From an uncultured Lachnospiraceae bacterium (GTDB lineage: Bacteria; Bacillota; Clostridia; Lachnospirales; Lachnospiraceae): a stretch of 55,236 nt of DNA. Location of the stretch: assembly GCA_910588295.1 (NCBI GenBank), contig CAJUQO010000012.1, positions 4,548 to 59,783 of the forward strand. The letters are read 5' to 3'. The notes under the pieces were generated by a model. That model was given only the letters and a program-made list of their open reading frames with translations, made no database searches and was not told where the DNA came from. This document shows, one piece after another, positions 1 to 8,163 of this stretch (position 1 is its first letter; every line of letters starts with the position of its first letter). Both the position numbers and the translations under genes were made by a program.

Positions 1-537
1 GGGGCCTCCGCCGTCTCGGTGCTGACGGAACCAAAATGGTTCCTGGGCCGCGACCGCTATCTGGAGGAGATCGCGGCGGACGTAAAGATCCCCTGTCTGC
101 GCAAGGATTTTGTTGTGGATGCGTATATGCTTTACCAGGCGAAACTTTTGGGCGCCTCCGCCGTACTTTTAATCTGCGCGATCCTGAGCCGGGAGCAGTT
201 GAAGGAATATCGCGGGATCTGCGACGAGTTGGGGTTGTCCGCCCTGGTGGAAGCCCACGACGAGGATGAGGTGGGCATGGCTTTGGAGGCCGGGGCACGC
301 GTCATAGGCGTTAATAACCGGAATTTAAAGGATTTTACCGTAGATACGGATTTAAGTGCCAGACTGCGGAACCTGATTCCCCGGGAGGTGCTGTTTGTGT
401 CGGAGAGCGGCGTAAAAAACGCGGAGGATGTAAGGAAACTTACGGAGACGGGCGCCGATGCGGTGCTGATCGGTGAGGCGTTGATGCGTGCGCCGGATAA
501 AAAAGAGAAGCTGGACGGGCTGCGGGGGCGTTTATGA
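1..537 (+). CDS. trpC: Indole-3-glycerol phosphate synthase, C-terminal part (5' end outside window)
   Basis: Converts carboxyphenylamino-deoxyribulose phosphate to indole-3-glycerol phosphate in tryptophan synthesis. The reading frame is open from the first base, so the gene enters from the left; about 178 residues of a protein normally near 260 are visible. Family motifs of the (beta/alpha)8 barrel are clear: SVLTEPKWFLG, PCLRKDFVVD, the Glu of ALVEAHDEDE, VIGVNNRNL, and the phosphate-binding end VSESGV followed by AVLIGEALM. The stop overlaps the trpF start as ATGA, implying translational coupling. Family and position in trpC-F-B-A agree, so the call is firm; only the start is missing. Confidence 0.96.
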   Translation, partial: GASAVSVLTEPKWFLGRDRYLEEIAADVKIPCLRKDFVVDAYMLYQAKLLGASAVLLICAILSREQLKEYRGICDELGLSALVEAHDEDEVGMALEAGARVIGVNNRNLKDFTVDTDLSARLRNLIPREVLFVSESGVKNAEDVRKLTETGADAVLIGEALMRAPDKKEKLDGLRGRL

Positions 538-1139
538 CAAAAATAAAATTGTGCGGCCTGACGGAACTCTGTGATATCGAGGCGGCCAATAGCCTTACGC
601 CGGAGTATATCGGTTTTGTGTTCGCGAAAAAGAGCCGCCGGTATGTGCCGCCGGAGAAGGCGGCAGAGTTTAAGGAGCGGCTGGCTACCGGCATCCGGGC
701 AGTAGGAGTGTTTGTGAATGAGGCCCCCGAGACTGTCGCCGGGCTGCTGGAGGACGGTATCATCGATATGGCGCAGCTTCATGGGAGTGAGGACGAAATT
801 TATATCCGCCGTATGCGGGAGCTGACAGGCCGGCCGCTGATTCAGGCGTTTTCCATGGATGCGGCGGAAGATATCCGGGCGGCGGAAGAAAGCCCGGCGG
901 ATTATATTCTGCTTGACTCGGGAAAAGGAGGCACCGGAAACGCTTTTGACTGGAATCTCATAAAAGGAATCCATCGCCCGTTTTTTCTGGCGGGCGGGCT
1001 TCACGCCGGGAATGTGGCGGAGGCGGTGAGGCGGCTTTCGCCCTACGGGGTGGATGTCAGTTCGGGAATCGAGACGGACGGGAAAAAGGATGCCCGGAAA
1101 ATGGCCGAATTCGTCCGCCTGATTAGACAGAAGCTGTGA
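534..1139 (+). CDS. trpF: Phosphoribosylanthranilate isomerase
   Basis: Catalyses the Amadori rearrangement of phosphoribosylanthranilate, the step before TrpC. It is 201 aa, the usual length. The N-terminal KLCGL motif carries the catalytic Cys (residue 7), and the catalytic Asp lies in LLDSGKGGTGNAFDW. The C-terminal phosphate-binding region is AGGLHAGNVAEAV followed by VDVSSGIE. The ATG overlaps the trpC stop by four bases and relies on coupling, since no strong separate ribosome binding site is seen. trpB follows after a 47-base gap. Confidence 0.96.
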   Translation: MTKIKLCGLTELCDIEAANSLTPEYIGFVFAKKSRRYVPPEKAAEFKERLATGIRAVGVFVNEAPETVAGLLEDGIIDMAQLHGSEDEIYIRRMRELTGRPLIQAFSMDAAEDIRAAEESPADYILLDSGKGGTGNAFDWNLIKGIHRPFFLAGGLHAGNVAEAVRRLSPYGVDVSSGIETDGKKDARKMAEFVRLIRQKL

Positions 1140-1186
1140 AGCTACCGGACAGTTGCATCAGGTATGATAGAAAGGAGAACAGAAAA

Positions 1187-2377
1187 ATGACAGATCCAAA
1201 GGGACGTTTCGGTGTTCACGGCGGCCAGTATATACCGGAGACGTTGATGAATGCGGTTATAGAGCTGGAGGAGGCATATGATCATTATAAGAATGATCCG
1301 GAATTTAACAGAGAATTAAACGAACTGTTCCGCGAATATGCGGGCAGGCCCTCCGGGCTGTATTTTGCAGAGAAAATGACAAAAGACCTGGGCGGTGCGA
1401 GGATTTATCTCAAACGGGAGGATTTAAACCATACCGGTTCCCATAAGATCAACAACGTGCTGGGCCAGGCCCTGCTGGCGAAAAAGATGGGCAAGACCCG
1501 CCTGATCGCCGAGACGGGGGCCGGTCAGCACGGCGTCGCCACGGCCACGGCGGCGGCTCTCATGGATATGGAGTGCGTGGTTTTCATGGGTGAGGAGGAT
1601 ACGATGCGCCAGGCCCTCAACGTCTACCGGATGCGCCTTTTGGGCGCCACGGTGGTTCCCGTAAAAACGGGCACGGCCACTCTCAAGGATGCGGTCTCCG
1701 AGGCCATGCGGGAGTGGACCAGCCGGATCGCGGACACCCACTACTGTCTGGGTTCCGTCATGGGGCCCCATCCCTTCCCCACCATCGTGCGGGATTTCCA
1801 GGCGGTGATCTCCAAAGAGATCAAAGAACAGTTGATGAAGAAGGAGGGGAAACTTCCCGACGCGGTACTCGCCTGTGTGGGCGGCGGCTCCAATTCCATG
1901 GGCAGTTTCTACCATTTTATAGAAGATAAAAGCGTACGCCTGATCGGCTGTGAGGCCGCGGGGCGAGGCATCGATACTTTTGAGACGGCGGCTACTGTCA
2001 ACACGGGAAGGCCGGGCATTTTCCATGGCATGAAGTCCTATTTCTGCCAGGATGAGTACGGCCAGATCGCGCCGGTCTACTCTATATCGGCGGGGCTGGA
2101 TTACCCCGGCGTGGGCCCGGAACATGCATGGCTCCACGATATCGGGCGGGCGGAGTATGTGCCGGTGACGGACGAGGAAGCGGTGTGCGCTTTCGAGTAC
2201 CTGTCGCGGACGGAGGGCATCATCCCGGCTATTGAGTCGGCTCATGCGGTGTCCCATGCCATGAAGCTGGCGCCGATGATGAAGCCGGAGCAGATCATTG
2301 TGATTACCATATCCGGGCGGGGGGACAAGGATTGTGCCGCCATCGCCCGTTACAGAGGGGAGGATATTCATGAGTAA
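1187..2377 (+). CDS. trpB: Tryptophan synthase beta chain
   Basis: PLP enzyme that condenses indole with serine to give tryptophan, in complex with TrpA. I place the start at ATG 1187 because AAAGGAGA lies at 1171-1178 and the protein then begins MTDPKGRFGVHGGQY, as TrpB1 proteins do; a GTG 51 bases upstream is less likely. Length is 396 aa. The PLP lysine is in HTGSHKINN, the active-site Glu in ETGAGQHGVATAT, and the phosphate-binding glycine loop is CVGGGSNSMG. It is canonical TrpB1 rather than the TrpB2 type. The stop overlaps the trpA start by eight bases. Confidence 0.97.
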   Translation: MTDPKGRFGVHGGQYIPETLMNAVIELEEAYDHYKNDPEFNRELNELFREYAGRPSGLYFAEKMTKDLGGARIYLKREDLNHTGSHKINNVLGQALLAKKMGKTRLIAETGAGQHGVATATAAALMDMECVVFMGEEDTMRQALNVYRMRLLGATVVPVKTGTATLKDAVSEAMREWTSRIADTHYCLGSVMGPHPFPTIVRDFQAVISKEIKEQLMKKEGKLPDAVLACVGGGSNSMGSFYHFIEDKSVRLIGCEAAGRGIDTFETAATVNTGRPGIFHGMKSYFCQDEYGQIAPVYSISAGLDYPGVGPEHAWLHDIGRAEYVPVTDEEAVCAFEYLSRTEGIIPAIESAHAVSHAMKLAPMMKPEQIIVITISGRGDKDCAAIARYRGEDIHE

Positions 2378-3146
2378 GATAGCATCTGCCTTTGACCATG
2401 GGAAAGCGTTTATACCGTTTATTACCTGCGGCGATCCCGACCTAGAGACCACCGAGGATGTAGTTCTGGCGGCCGTGGAAAACGGGGCCGACCTCATAGA
2501 ACTGGGCATTCCTTTTTCAGACCCCACGGCGGAGGGGCCGGTGATCCAGGAGGCGAATCTCAGAGCCCTCACTTTAAACGGAGGTGTTACCACCGATGAG
2601 ATCTTCGATCTGGTGCGGCGGCTGCGCCGGAAAGTGGAGATTCCCATGGTGTTTATGACCTATGCCAATGTGGTGTTTTCCTACGGGGCCGAGCGGTTTA
2701 TCTCTACATGCAAAGACGTGGGGATCGACGGCCTCATCCTGCCGGATATTCCTTACGAGGAGAAGGGGGAATTCCAGCCCCTTTGCAGTAAATACGGCGT
2801 GGATCTGATCTCCTTTATCGCGCCGACCTCCGAGAACCGGATCAGCATGATCGCCAGGGAGGCGGAAGGATTTCTCTATGTGGTATCCAGCCTGGGTGTC
2901 ACCGGAGTCCGCAGCGAAATCCGGACGGATATCGCCGCCATGGCCCGGCTGGTGCGGCAGCATACGGATATTCCTTTCGCGGTGGGCTTCGGCATCTCCA
3001 CCCCGGAGCAGGCCAGAAATATGTCCCGGGTGGCCGACGGGGTGATCGTGGGTTCGGCCATCATCCGTCTGTTGGGCGAGTATGGGAAAGATGCCCCGGA
3101 ATACGTGGGGGCCTATGTGAAGAAGATGAAAGAGGCCATCATGTAA
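2370..3146 (+). CDS. trpA: Tryptophan synthase alpha chain
   Basis: Cleaves indole-3-glycerol phosphate to indole and glyceraldehyde 3-phosphate and passes indole to TrpB. The ATG at 2370 overlaps the trpB stop (ATGAGTAA) and has GAGGGGAGG just upstream. Length is 258 aa. The catalytic Glu and Asp are in the contiguous stretch LIELGIPFSDPTAEGP. The phosphate-binding loop is in FAVGFGISTPEQ, and GVIVGSAIIRL closes the barrel. It is the last gene of the trp operon; a bidirectional hairpin terminator follows about 40 bases later. Confidence 0.97.
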   Translation: MSKIASAFDHGKAFIPFITCGDPDLETTEDVVLAAVENGADLIELGIPFSDPTAEGPVIQEANLRALTLNGGVTTDEIFDLVRRLRRKVEIPMVFMTYANVVFSYGAERFISTCKDVGIDGLILPDIPYEEKGEFQPLCSKYGVDLISFIAPTSENRISMIAREAEGFLYVVSSLGVTGVRSEIRTDIAAMARLVRQHTDIPFAVGFGISTPEQARNMSRVADGVIVGSAIIRLLGEYGKDAPEYVGAYVKKMKEAIM

Positions 3147-3183
3147 AATGTATGGTACATGGCAAAATAAGGCTTGCTGATAT

Positions 3184-3231
3184 AAAAAAGTGTAGCGCTC
3201 ACTGGGATAAGCAGGAGCGTTACACTTTTTT
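3184..3231. terminator. Bidirectional intrinsic terminator after trpA
   Basis: A 17-base arm at 3184-3200 pairs with 3215-3231 with a single G-U mismatch; the arms begin with A6 and end with T6, so the hairpin can terminate transcription in either direction. It sits 38 bases after trpA. Confidence 0.85.
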
Positions 3232-3326
3232 GCGTTTCGGTATGCAGAAAATGTGTCAGTTCTTCTGCCGTTTACTGATCGAAAATTGGACAAAAGATGA
3301 ACTGTTACAAAATTCAAAATACCTGT

Positions 3327-3365
3327 GGCGGGATTCTTGACAAATCCCGCCATTTTGCATACACT
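3327..3365 (+). promoter_or_regulatory. Promoter for the cys T-box transcript, overlapping a second hairpin
   Basis: TTGACA (3337-3342) and TACACT (3360-3365) are separated by 17 bases, a good vegetative promoter layout about 160 bases upstream of the T-box leader. The -35 hexamer lies in the loop of a perfect 9-bp inverted repeat (3327-3335 with 3343-3351) followed by ATTTTG, which could act as a weak terminator or an operator. A start close to 3372 would give a leader of about 500 nt before cysE. Confidence 0.5.
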
Positions 3366-3494
3366 ATAACTACCTTGGCGGATCGGTGTTCCGGTACGCG
3401 GAAAAGGGATTTTTCAAGGTATACCCGCGGGCACAAAAGTTTTCCAGATCCATTGGCGCTTGCGGGCATATATGGGCAATAACGCTGGCAAATT

Positions 3495-3750
3495 ACAGTG
3501 CTTGCGAGTATAAAAGCAGAGAACGGAAAGAGTAATCGATGGTACCGCGGCAGAGAATGCTGTCATCGGCTGGAAGCAGCAGCGCGGGAAACGGTGAAAG
3601 TGCCTCCGGGAGCTGATGGGGTGAAGGCTTTTGGCAGTAGTCCCATCCGTCTGACATACGTTACGTGTTCTGAGTGAAGGGGTATTTCTCCCTTTAGCAG
3701 AGTGGAACCGCGGATAACTTCGTCTCTGAGCAGGAGGCGGAGTTTCTTTT
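3495..3750 (+). promoter_or_regulatory. T-box leader, probably Cys-tRNA responsive
   Basis: The T-box core AGAGTGGAACCGCG is at 3699-3712. It is followed by a terminator hairpin (3716-3726 with 3734-3744, two G-U pairs) and TTTCTTTT. Upstream lie stem-I-like elements, including GGCTGGAAGCAGC and a specifier-loop-like GTGAAAG-TGC-CTCC in which TGC (Cys) is at 3601-3603. Known T-box behaviour is antitermination when the uncharged cognate tRNA pairs with specifier and T-box. The downstream genes cysE and cysS, one for cysteine synthesis and one for Cys-tRNA charging, support a Cys specifier. The 5' boundary is approximate. Confidence 0.88.
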
Positions 3751-3878
3751 ATGTCTCAGTGAAAAACTCTGCGTCGGCCGGAACGGGGCGCAGATATTTT
3801 AATTGGATTTTGCATTGCAGCTGCGGAGGTACAGATCAGCTGCGTATAAAAAAGTGAATCATCAGGAAAGGTAGAGTG

Positions 3879-4550
3879 ATGGGATTATTTAAATATTTGA
3901 AGGAGGAATTCGCGGTGATCCGGGAAAGGGATCCCGCCATCAAGTCCCCGATGGAGGTACTTTTGTACCCCAGCTTCCGGGTCATGCTGAAATACCGCAG
4001 GGCCCATAAGCTGTATGAGAAGGGGCATTATTTCCTGGCCCGGTGGATATCCCAGCGGGCGGCGAGAAAGACGGGGATTGAGATCCACCCCGGCGCCGTC
4101 ATCGGTAAGGGATTGTTCATCGACCATGGCAGCGGCGTGATCATCGGCGAGACCACGGTGATCGGCGATAACGTGACCCTGTACCAGGGCGTAACCCTGG
4201 GCGGGAACGGCAAAGAGACCGGCAAGCGCCATCCCACGATCTGTGATAACGTGATGATCAGTGCGGGAGCGAAGCTGATCGGTTCCTTCACGGTGGGGGA
4301 AAATTCAAAGATCGGCGCGGGCTCCGTGGTGATCCGGGAAGTACCGCCCAACAGCACTGTGGTGGGCGTACCCGGCCATGTGGTGAAGCAGAATGACGTC
4401 CGGGTGCCTAGAAACACCATGGATCATCAGATGCCCGACCCGGTTTGGGATGATATCAAGCATCTGCAGTCCGAGAATTCGGCGCTGTGCAACAAAGTGA
4501 TCGAGCTGGAGAAAAAGCTGCGGCAGATAGAGCGGGAGAAAAAAGCTTAA
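3879..4550 (+). CDS. cysE: Serine O-acetyltransferase
   Basis: Acetylates serine with acetyl-CoA to O-acetylserine, the precursor of cysteine. ATG 3879 is favoured over GTG 3876 because AGGAAAGG (3864-3871) then sits at 7 bases. The 223-aa protein has the short clostridial/bacillar form: an N-terminal helical region (about 1-65) followed by left-handed beta-helix hexapeptide repeats. These include the signature region IDHGSGVIIGETTVIGD and YQGVTLGGNGKE, which contain the active-site Asp and His residues. A charged C-terminal helix follows. It is the first gene after the Cys T-box and is 23 bases ahead of cysS. Confidence 0.95.
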   Translation: MGLFKYLKEEFAVIRERDPAIKSPMEVLLYPSFRVMLKYRRAHKLYEKGHYFLARWISQRAARKTGIEIHPGAVIGKGLFIDHGSGVIIGETTVIGDNVTLYQGVTLGGNGKETGKRHPTICDNVMISAGAKLIGSFTVGENSKIGAGSVVIREVPPNSTVVGVPGHVVKQNDVRVPRNTMDHQMPDPVWDDIKHLQSENSALCNKVIELEKKLRQIEREKKA

Positions 4551-4573
4551 GGAAGCGTAGAAAGGAAGAAAAC

Positions 4574-5977
4574 ATGAGATTTTATAACACACTGACCAAG
4601 AAGAAAGAGGAATTTGTGCCCCTGGAGGAAGGGAAGGTGCGGATGTATGTCTGCGGCCCGACCGTTTACAATTTTATTCACATCGGAAATGCCAGGCCGA
4701 TGATCGTGTTTGACACGGCTCGTCGGTATATGGAGTACAGGGGCTATGATGTGAACTATGTGTCCAATTTTACGGATGTGGACGACAAGATCATTGCCAA
4801 GGCTATCGAAGAAGGCGTGAGTTCTGAGGAAATATCTCAGAGATATATTGAGGAGTGCAGGAAAGACATGGAGGCCATGAATGTCCGGCCGGCCACTACC
4901 CATCCGCTGGCCACCCAGGAGATCGGCGGCATGATCCGCATGATCGAAACGCTGATGGAGAAGGGATATGCCTACAATGTGGATGGCACGGTATATTTCC
5001 GCACCAGGCAGTTCAAGGAGTATGGGAAATTATCTCATAAGAATCTGGACGATCTTCGCTCCGGCGGCCGTTCCCTGCTGGTGACCGGCGAGGATCAGAA
5101 GGAAGATCCGCTGGATTTCGTGCTCTGGAAACCGAAGAAGGAGGGAGAGCCGTCCTGGCCCTCCCCCTGGAGCGAGGGACGTCCCGGCTGGCATATCGAG
5201 TGCTCCGAGATGTCAAAAAAATATCTCGGGGATAAGATCGACATCCATGCGGGGGGCGAGGATCTGATATTCCCCCACCATGAAAATGAGATCGCCCAGA
5301 GCGAGTGCTGCAACGGCAAACCCTTCGCCCGTTACTGGCTGCACAATGCGTTCCTGAACATTGATAACCGCAAAATGTCCAAATCCCTGGGGAATTTCTT
5401 TACAGTGCGGGAGATCAGCGAGAAATATGACCTCCAGGTGCTTCGTTTCTTCATGCTGTCGGCCCATTACAGAAGCCCCTTGAATTTCAGCGGGGAGATC
5501 ATGGAGTCTTCCAAAAACGCCCTGGACAGGATCTGCACGGCGGTGGAGACGCTGGACCATCTGCTGGAAAACAGTATGGGAAGCCTTACGGACGCTGAGC
5601 AGCAGCTTGTTAAAGAGATGGCCGGATTCCGTGGGGAATTTGAGAAATCCATGGATGACGACCTGAACACGGCGGACGCCATTGCGGCTGTTTTTGAGCT
5701 GGTGAAATTTGCCAACACCCATGCCGACGAGGACAGCTCCCGGGAGTTTCTGGAAACTCTGAAGCAGGAGATCGTGGCGCTCTGCGATATTCTGGGGCTG
5801 ATCGCGGAACGTCAGGCGGAGAGCCTGGACGGGGAGATTGAGGCTTTGATTGAGGAGCGCCAGGCGGCCAGAAAGTCCAGGGATTTCGGAAAAGCCGACG
5901 AGATCCGTGACCGCCTGCTTGCCATGGGTATCACCCTGAAAGATACGAGAGAGGGCGTACAGTGGAAGAGGATCTGA
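4574..5977 (+). CDS. cysS: Cysteinyl-tRNA synthetase
   Basis: Class Ia synthetase that charges tRNA-Cys. The start ATG 4574 has AAAGGAAG upstream and gives MRFYNTLTKKKEEF, as in CysRS. Length is 467 aa. The HIGH motif appears as IHIGNARP and the KMSKS motif as RKMSKSLGNF. The zinc and cysteine-sensing ligands are recognisable in YVCGPTVYN, IECSEMS and FPHHENEIAQSE. The C-terminal DALR helical and anticodon-binding regions follow. It shares the T-box controlled transcript with cysE, and its 3' end overlaps the most upstream possible mrnC start. Confidence 0.97.
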   Translation: MRFYNTLTKKKEEFVPLEEGKVRMYVCGPTVYNFIHIGNARPMIVFDTARRYMEYRGYDVNYVSNFTDVDDKIIAKAIEEGVSSEEISQRYIEECRKDMEAMNVRPATTHPLATQEIGGMIRMIETLMEKGYAYNVDGTVYFRTRQFKEYGKLSHKNLDDLRSGGRSLLVTGEDQKEDPLDFVLWKPKKEGEPSWPSPWSEGRPGWHIECSEMSKKYLGDKIDIHAGGEDLIFPHHENEIAQSECCNGKPFARYWLHNAFLNIDNRKMSKSLGNFFTVREISEKYDLQVLRFFMLSAHYRSPLNFSGEIMESSKNALDRICTAVETLDHLLENSMGSLTDAEQQLVKEMAGFRGEFEKSMDDDLNTADAIAAVFELVKFANTHADEDSSREFLETLKQEIVALCDILGLIAERQAESLDGEIEALIEERQAARKSRDFGKADEIRDRLLAMGITLKDTREGVQWKRI

Positions 5978-6450
5978 GGGAAAGACAGGCGGGAGACCCC
6001 GGTACAGTGAAAACGGGGATGTCTCTGGCGGGTGAAAGGAAAGTCTCGGAGACAGAGGCAAAACAGTATTCTCCTCTGACACTGGCTTATTTGGGGGATG
6101 CCGTGTATGAACTGCTGATCCGCACCGCCGTGGTGGCGGCGGGGAACGCTCCCGTAAACAAGCTGAACCGGCGGGCCAGTAATCTGTCGAAAGCGGCCGC
6201 CCAGTCCGAGATGGCCGGGCATCTGCTGGAACATTTCACCGGAGAGGAGCTGGCGGTGTATAAGAGGGGGCGCAATGCCCATTCTTATACAAAGGCTAAA
6301 AATGCTACCGTCGGGGATTACCGCCGGGCCACCGGGCTGGAGGCTGTATTTGGTTTTTTATATCTACAGGGAAAAATGGACAGAATACTTACATTGATCA
6401 ATACAGGATTGGCGTCATCCGGGCGTTTGGACGAAAAGGTTTTGCTGTAA
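5962..6450 (+). CDS. mrnC: Mini-ribonuclease III
   Basis: RNase III catalytic domain without a dsRNA-binding domain; known members mature 23S rRNA. The core begins YSPLTLAYLGDAVYELLIRTAV, and metal-binding acidic residues sit in LGDAVYE and in RATGLEAVFGFLYL. HSYTKAKNATVGDYR is also typical. From GTG 5962 the protein is 162 aa and overlaps cysS by 16 bases; an in-frame ATG at 6019 would give 143 aa, nearer the family length, but has a weaker ribosome binding site. The start is therefore unresolved; the identity is not in doubt. Its position between cysS and rlmB is canonical. Confidence 0.9.
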   Translation: MEEDLRERQAGDPGTVKTGMSLAGERKVSETEAKQYSPLTLAYLGDAVYELLIRTAVVAAGNAPVNKLNRRASNLSKAAAQSEMAGHLLEHFTGEELAVYKRGRNAHSYTKAKNATVGDYRRATGLEAVFGFLYLQGKMDRILTLINTGLASSGRLDEKVLL

Positions 6451-6509
6451 AACAGCTATATCAGGCCAGACACTGCGTTCGCGAGTATAAAAGGGAAAGG
6501 CTAAAAGTT

Positions 6510-7274
6510 ATGGAGAAAAACAGGTACGTAAAGCAGCCCTCCGAGAATCAGATTGAGGGCAGAAATGCCGTTCTGGAGGCTTATCGTTCCGGCCGGACGA
6601 TAGAGAAGATTTATATATTGAAGGATAGTAAGGACGGCCCCCTGCACACGATCCTGCGGGAGGCGAAAAAACAGGAGACAACCGTCAATTTTGTGAATCG
6701 TGAGCGGCTGGATCAGATCTCGGAGACCGGCAGACATCAGGGGGTGATCGCCGTTGCCGCCGCCTGCGGCTATGTTTCCGTGGAGGAGATCCTGGAGCGG
6801 GCAAAAAGTAAGGGGGAGGCGCCGTTTATTATACTGCTGGACGGCATCGAGGATCCCCACAATTTGGGCGCGATCATCCGTACCGCCAATCTGGCCGGGG
6901 CCCACGGTGTGATCATTCCCAAACACCGGGCGGTGGGGCTTACCGCCGCTGTGGCCCGTGCTTCGGCCGGAGCCGTAAATTATACGCCTGTAGCCAGGGT
7001 TACAAATCTTGTCTCTGCCATAGAGGATTTGAAAAAGGAAGGGCTGTGGTTTGCCTGCGCCGCTATGGACGGCGAGGCAGTTTACCGCCGGGATCTGCGG
7101 GGCCCCATCGGCCTGGTCATTGGCAGCGAGGGCAGCGGAGTCAGCCGTCTGGTGCGGGAGACATGTGATTTTGCCGTGTCGATTCCCATGCATGGGGATA
7201 TTGATTCATTGAATGCTTCTGTGGCGGCCGGTGTGCTGGCTTTTGAGATTGTGAGGCAGAGAGAGAACGGATGA
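6510..7274 (+). CDS. rlmB: 23S rRNA 2'-O-methyltransferase, TrmH/SpoU family (RlmB-like)
   Basis: SPOUT-class SAM-dependent ribose methyltransferase of 254 aa. The N-terminal substrate-binding domain starts QIEGRNAVLEAYRSG, as in RlmB/YacO. The trefoil-knot SPOUT motifs are all present: DPHNLGAIIRTA, IGLVIGSEGSGVS and IPMHGDIDSLNASVAAGV. GGGAAAGG lies about 10 bases before the ATG. The stop overlaps the sigH start as ATGA. Assignment to G2251 of 23S rRNA is by family homology; the exact target is not shown by the sequence. Confidence 0.92.
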   Translation: MEKNRYVKQPSENQIEGRNAVLEAYRSGRTIEKIYILKDSKDGPLHTILREAKKQETTVNFVNRERLDQISETGRHQGVIAVAAACGYVSVEEILERAKSKGEAPFIILLDGIEDPHNLGAIIRTANLAGAHGVIIPKHRAVGLTAAVARASAGAVNYTPVARVTNLVSAIEDLKKEGLWFACAAMDGEAVYRRDLRGPIGLVIGSEGSGVSRLVRETCDFAVSIPMHGDIDSLNASVAAGVLAFEIVRQRENG

Positions 7275-7876
7275 AAGAAAGACTGGAAACCTGCTCGGAT
7301 GAGGAACTGCTTTCCCGGCTGGACAGCGACGAGGGCGGGGAGATCATGGATCATATATTGAGTAAATACAAGAGCCTGGTGCTCAAAAAGACCCGGGTTC
7401 TGTTTCTGGTGGGCGCAGACAGGGATGATCTGGTGCAGGAGGGGATGCTGGGCCTTTTTAAAGCAGTGCGGGATTACAGGCCGGGACGGGATACTTCCTT
7501 TGCCACCTTTGCGGGGATCTGTATCGACCGGCAGCTCTACCAGGCCATCGAGCGGTCGAACCGTCAGAAAAACATTCCTCTCAACGAGTATGTCTCCCTG
7601 AATGATGACAGTATGCATGAGAGCCTGCAGAGTGTGGAGGAGAACCCGGAAAATATCGTGATCGGACGGGAAAATATCCATACGATGAAGGAGCAGATCG
7701 CCTCGCAGCTCAGTGGTTTTGAGAACCGGGTTCTGGAGCTTTACTGGCAGGGAAAAGGGTATCTCGAGATTGCCGATGAGCTGGGGCGTCCGGCGAAATC
7801 CATAGACAATGCCCTCCAGCGAATCCGCATGAAAGTGCGCCATGGGCTGTCGGAAAAAGAAAATGAAAGAAAATAA
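7271..7876 (+). CDS. sigH: RNA polymerase sigma factor SigH (sigma-30)
   Basis: Sigma70-family factor of 201 aa. Region 2 is clear: DRDDLVQEGMLGLFKAVRDY (core binding) and TSFATFAGICIDRQL (-10 recognition). Region 4 is FENRVLELYWQGKGYLEIADELG followed by SIDNALQRIRMKVR, the HTH for the -35 box. In Bacillota SigH drives the transition state, competence and early sporulation. The location at the end of cysS-mrnC-rlmB matches Bacillus, but the usual yacP gene between rlmB and sigH is absent here: the two genes overlap by four bases. Confidence 0.93.
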   Translation: MKERLETCSDEELLSRLDSDEGGEIMDHILSKYKSLVLKKTRVLFLVGADRDDLVQEGMLGLFKAVRDYRPGRDTSFATFAGICIDRQLYQAIERSNRQKNIPLNEYVSLNDDSMHESLQSVEENPENIVIGRENIHTMKEQIASQLSGFENRVLELYWQGKGYLEIADELGRPAKSIDNALQRIRMKVRHGLSEKENERK

Positions 7877-7885
7877 AAAAAAATC

Positions 7886-7914
7886 TTGACAAAACCTGGC
7901 AGCTTTGATAGAAT
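7886..7914 (+). promoter_or_regulatory. Strong vegetative promoter for the tRNA unit
   Basis: TTGACA (7886-7891), a 17-base spacer and TAGAAT (7909-7914). Transcription would start near 7921. A 7-bp hairpin (7922-7928 with 7934-7940) follows at the very start of the transcript. Confidence 0.75.
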
Positions 7915-7968
7915 TTCTAAACGTAGTGAAAAGCACTACGGTACTTGATCAGGAAGATTCTGTATACA

Positions 7969-8028
7969 TGCTGCCTTGGCTTAGTTGGTAGAGTGTCGCC
8001 GTGGTAAGGGGGATTCTTACCGGCAGCA
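7969..8028 (+). pseudogene. tRNA-Thr(GGU) remnant lacking the T arm
   Basis: A 60-nt tRNA-like sequence. The 7-bp acceptor stem is perfect (7969-7975 with 8022-8028), a D arm with AGTTGGTA is present, and the anticodon loop GTGGTAA has GGU at positions 34-36. The anticodon stem has one mismatch and the T arm is missing: only about nine bases separate the anticodon stem from the acceptor strand. The bases GGTAAG...CTTACC can pair into a competing 6-bp hairpin. It is most likely a decayed copy of the neighbouring tRNA-Thr. It is transcribed from the same promoter, so a small RNA role cannot be excluded. Confidence 0.65.
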
Positions 8029-8043
8029 ACAGTTTCGTAGTAA

Positions 8044-8116
8044 GCTGCTATAGCACAGTCGGTAGTGCGCATCCTTGGTAAGGATGAGGTCACCAGTTCA
8101 ATTCTGGTTAGCAGCT
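8044..8116 (+). tRNA. tRNA-Thr, anticodon GGU
   Basis: A full 73-nt cloverleaf: acceptor stem 8044-8050 with 8109-8115; D stem GCAC/GTGC; anticodon stem CATCC/GGATG around loop TTGGTAA (anticodon GGU, reads ACC/ACU); T stem ACCAG/CTGGT with loop TTCAATT; discriminator T. CCA is not encoded. It lies 15 bases after the tRNA remnant. Confidence 0.93.
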
Positions 8117-8163
8117 CTTGAAGATTCCTTGAATTTGTCGGAAAACCGGAGATCAAGCAGAAG

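Noticed and set aside
3152..3482. Two short open frames after trpA
   Set aside because: They cover the terminator and promoter hairpins, have no ribosome binding sites and no similarity to known proteins.
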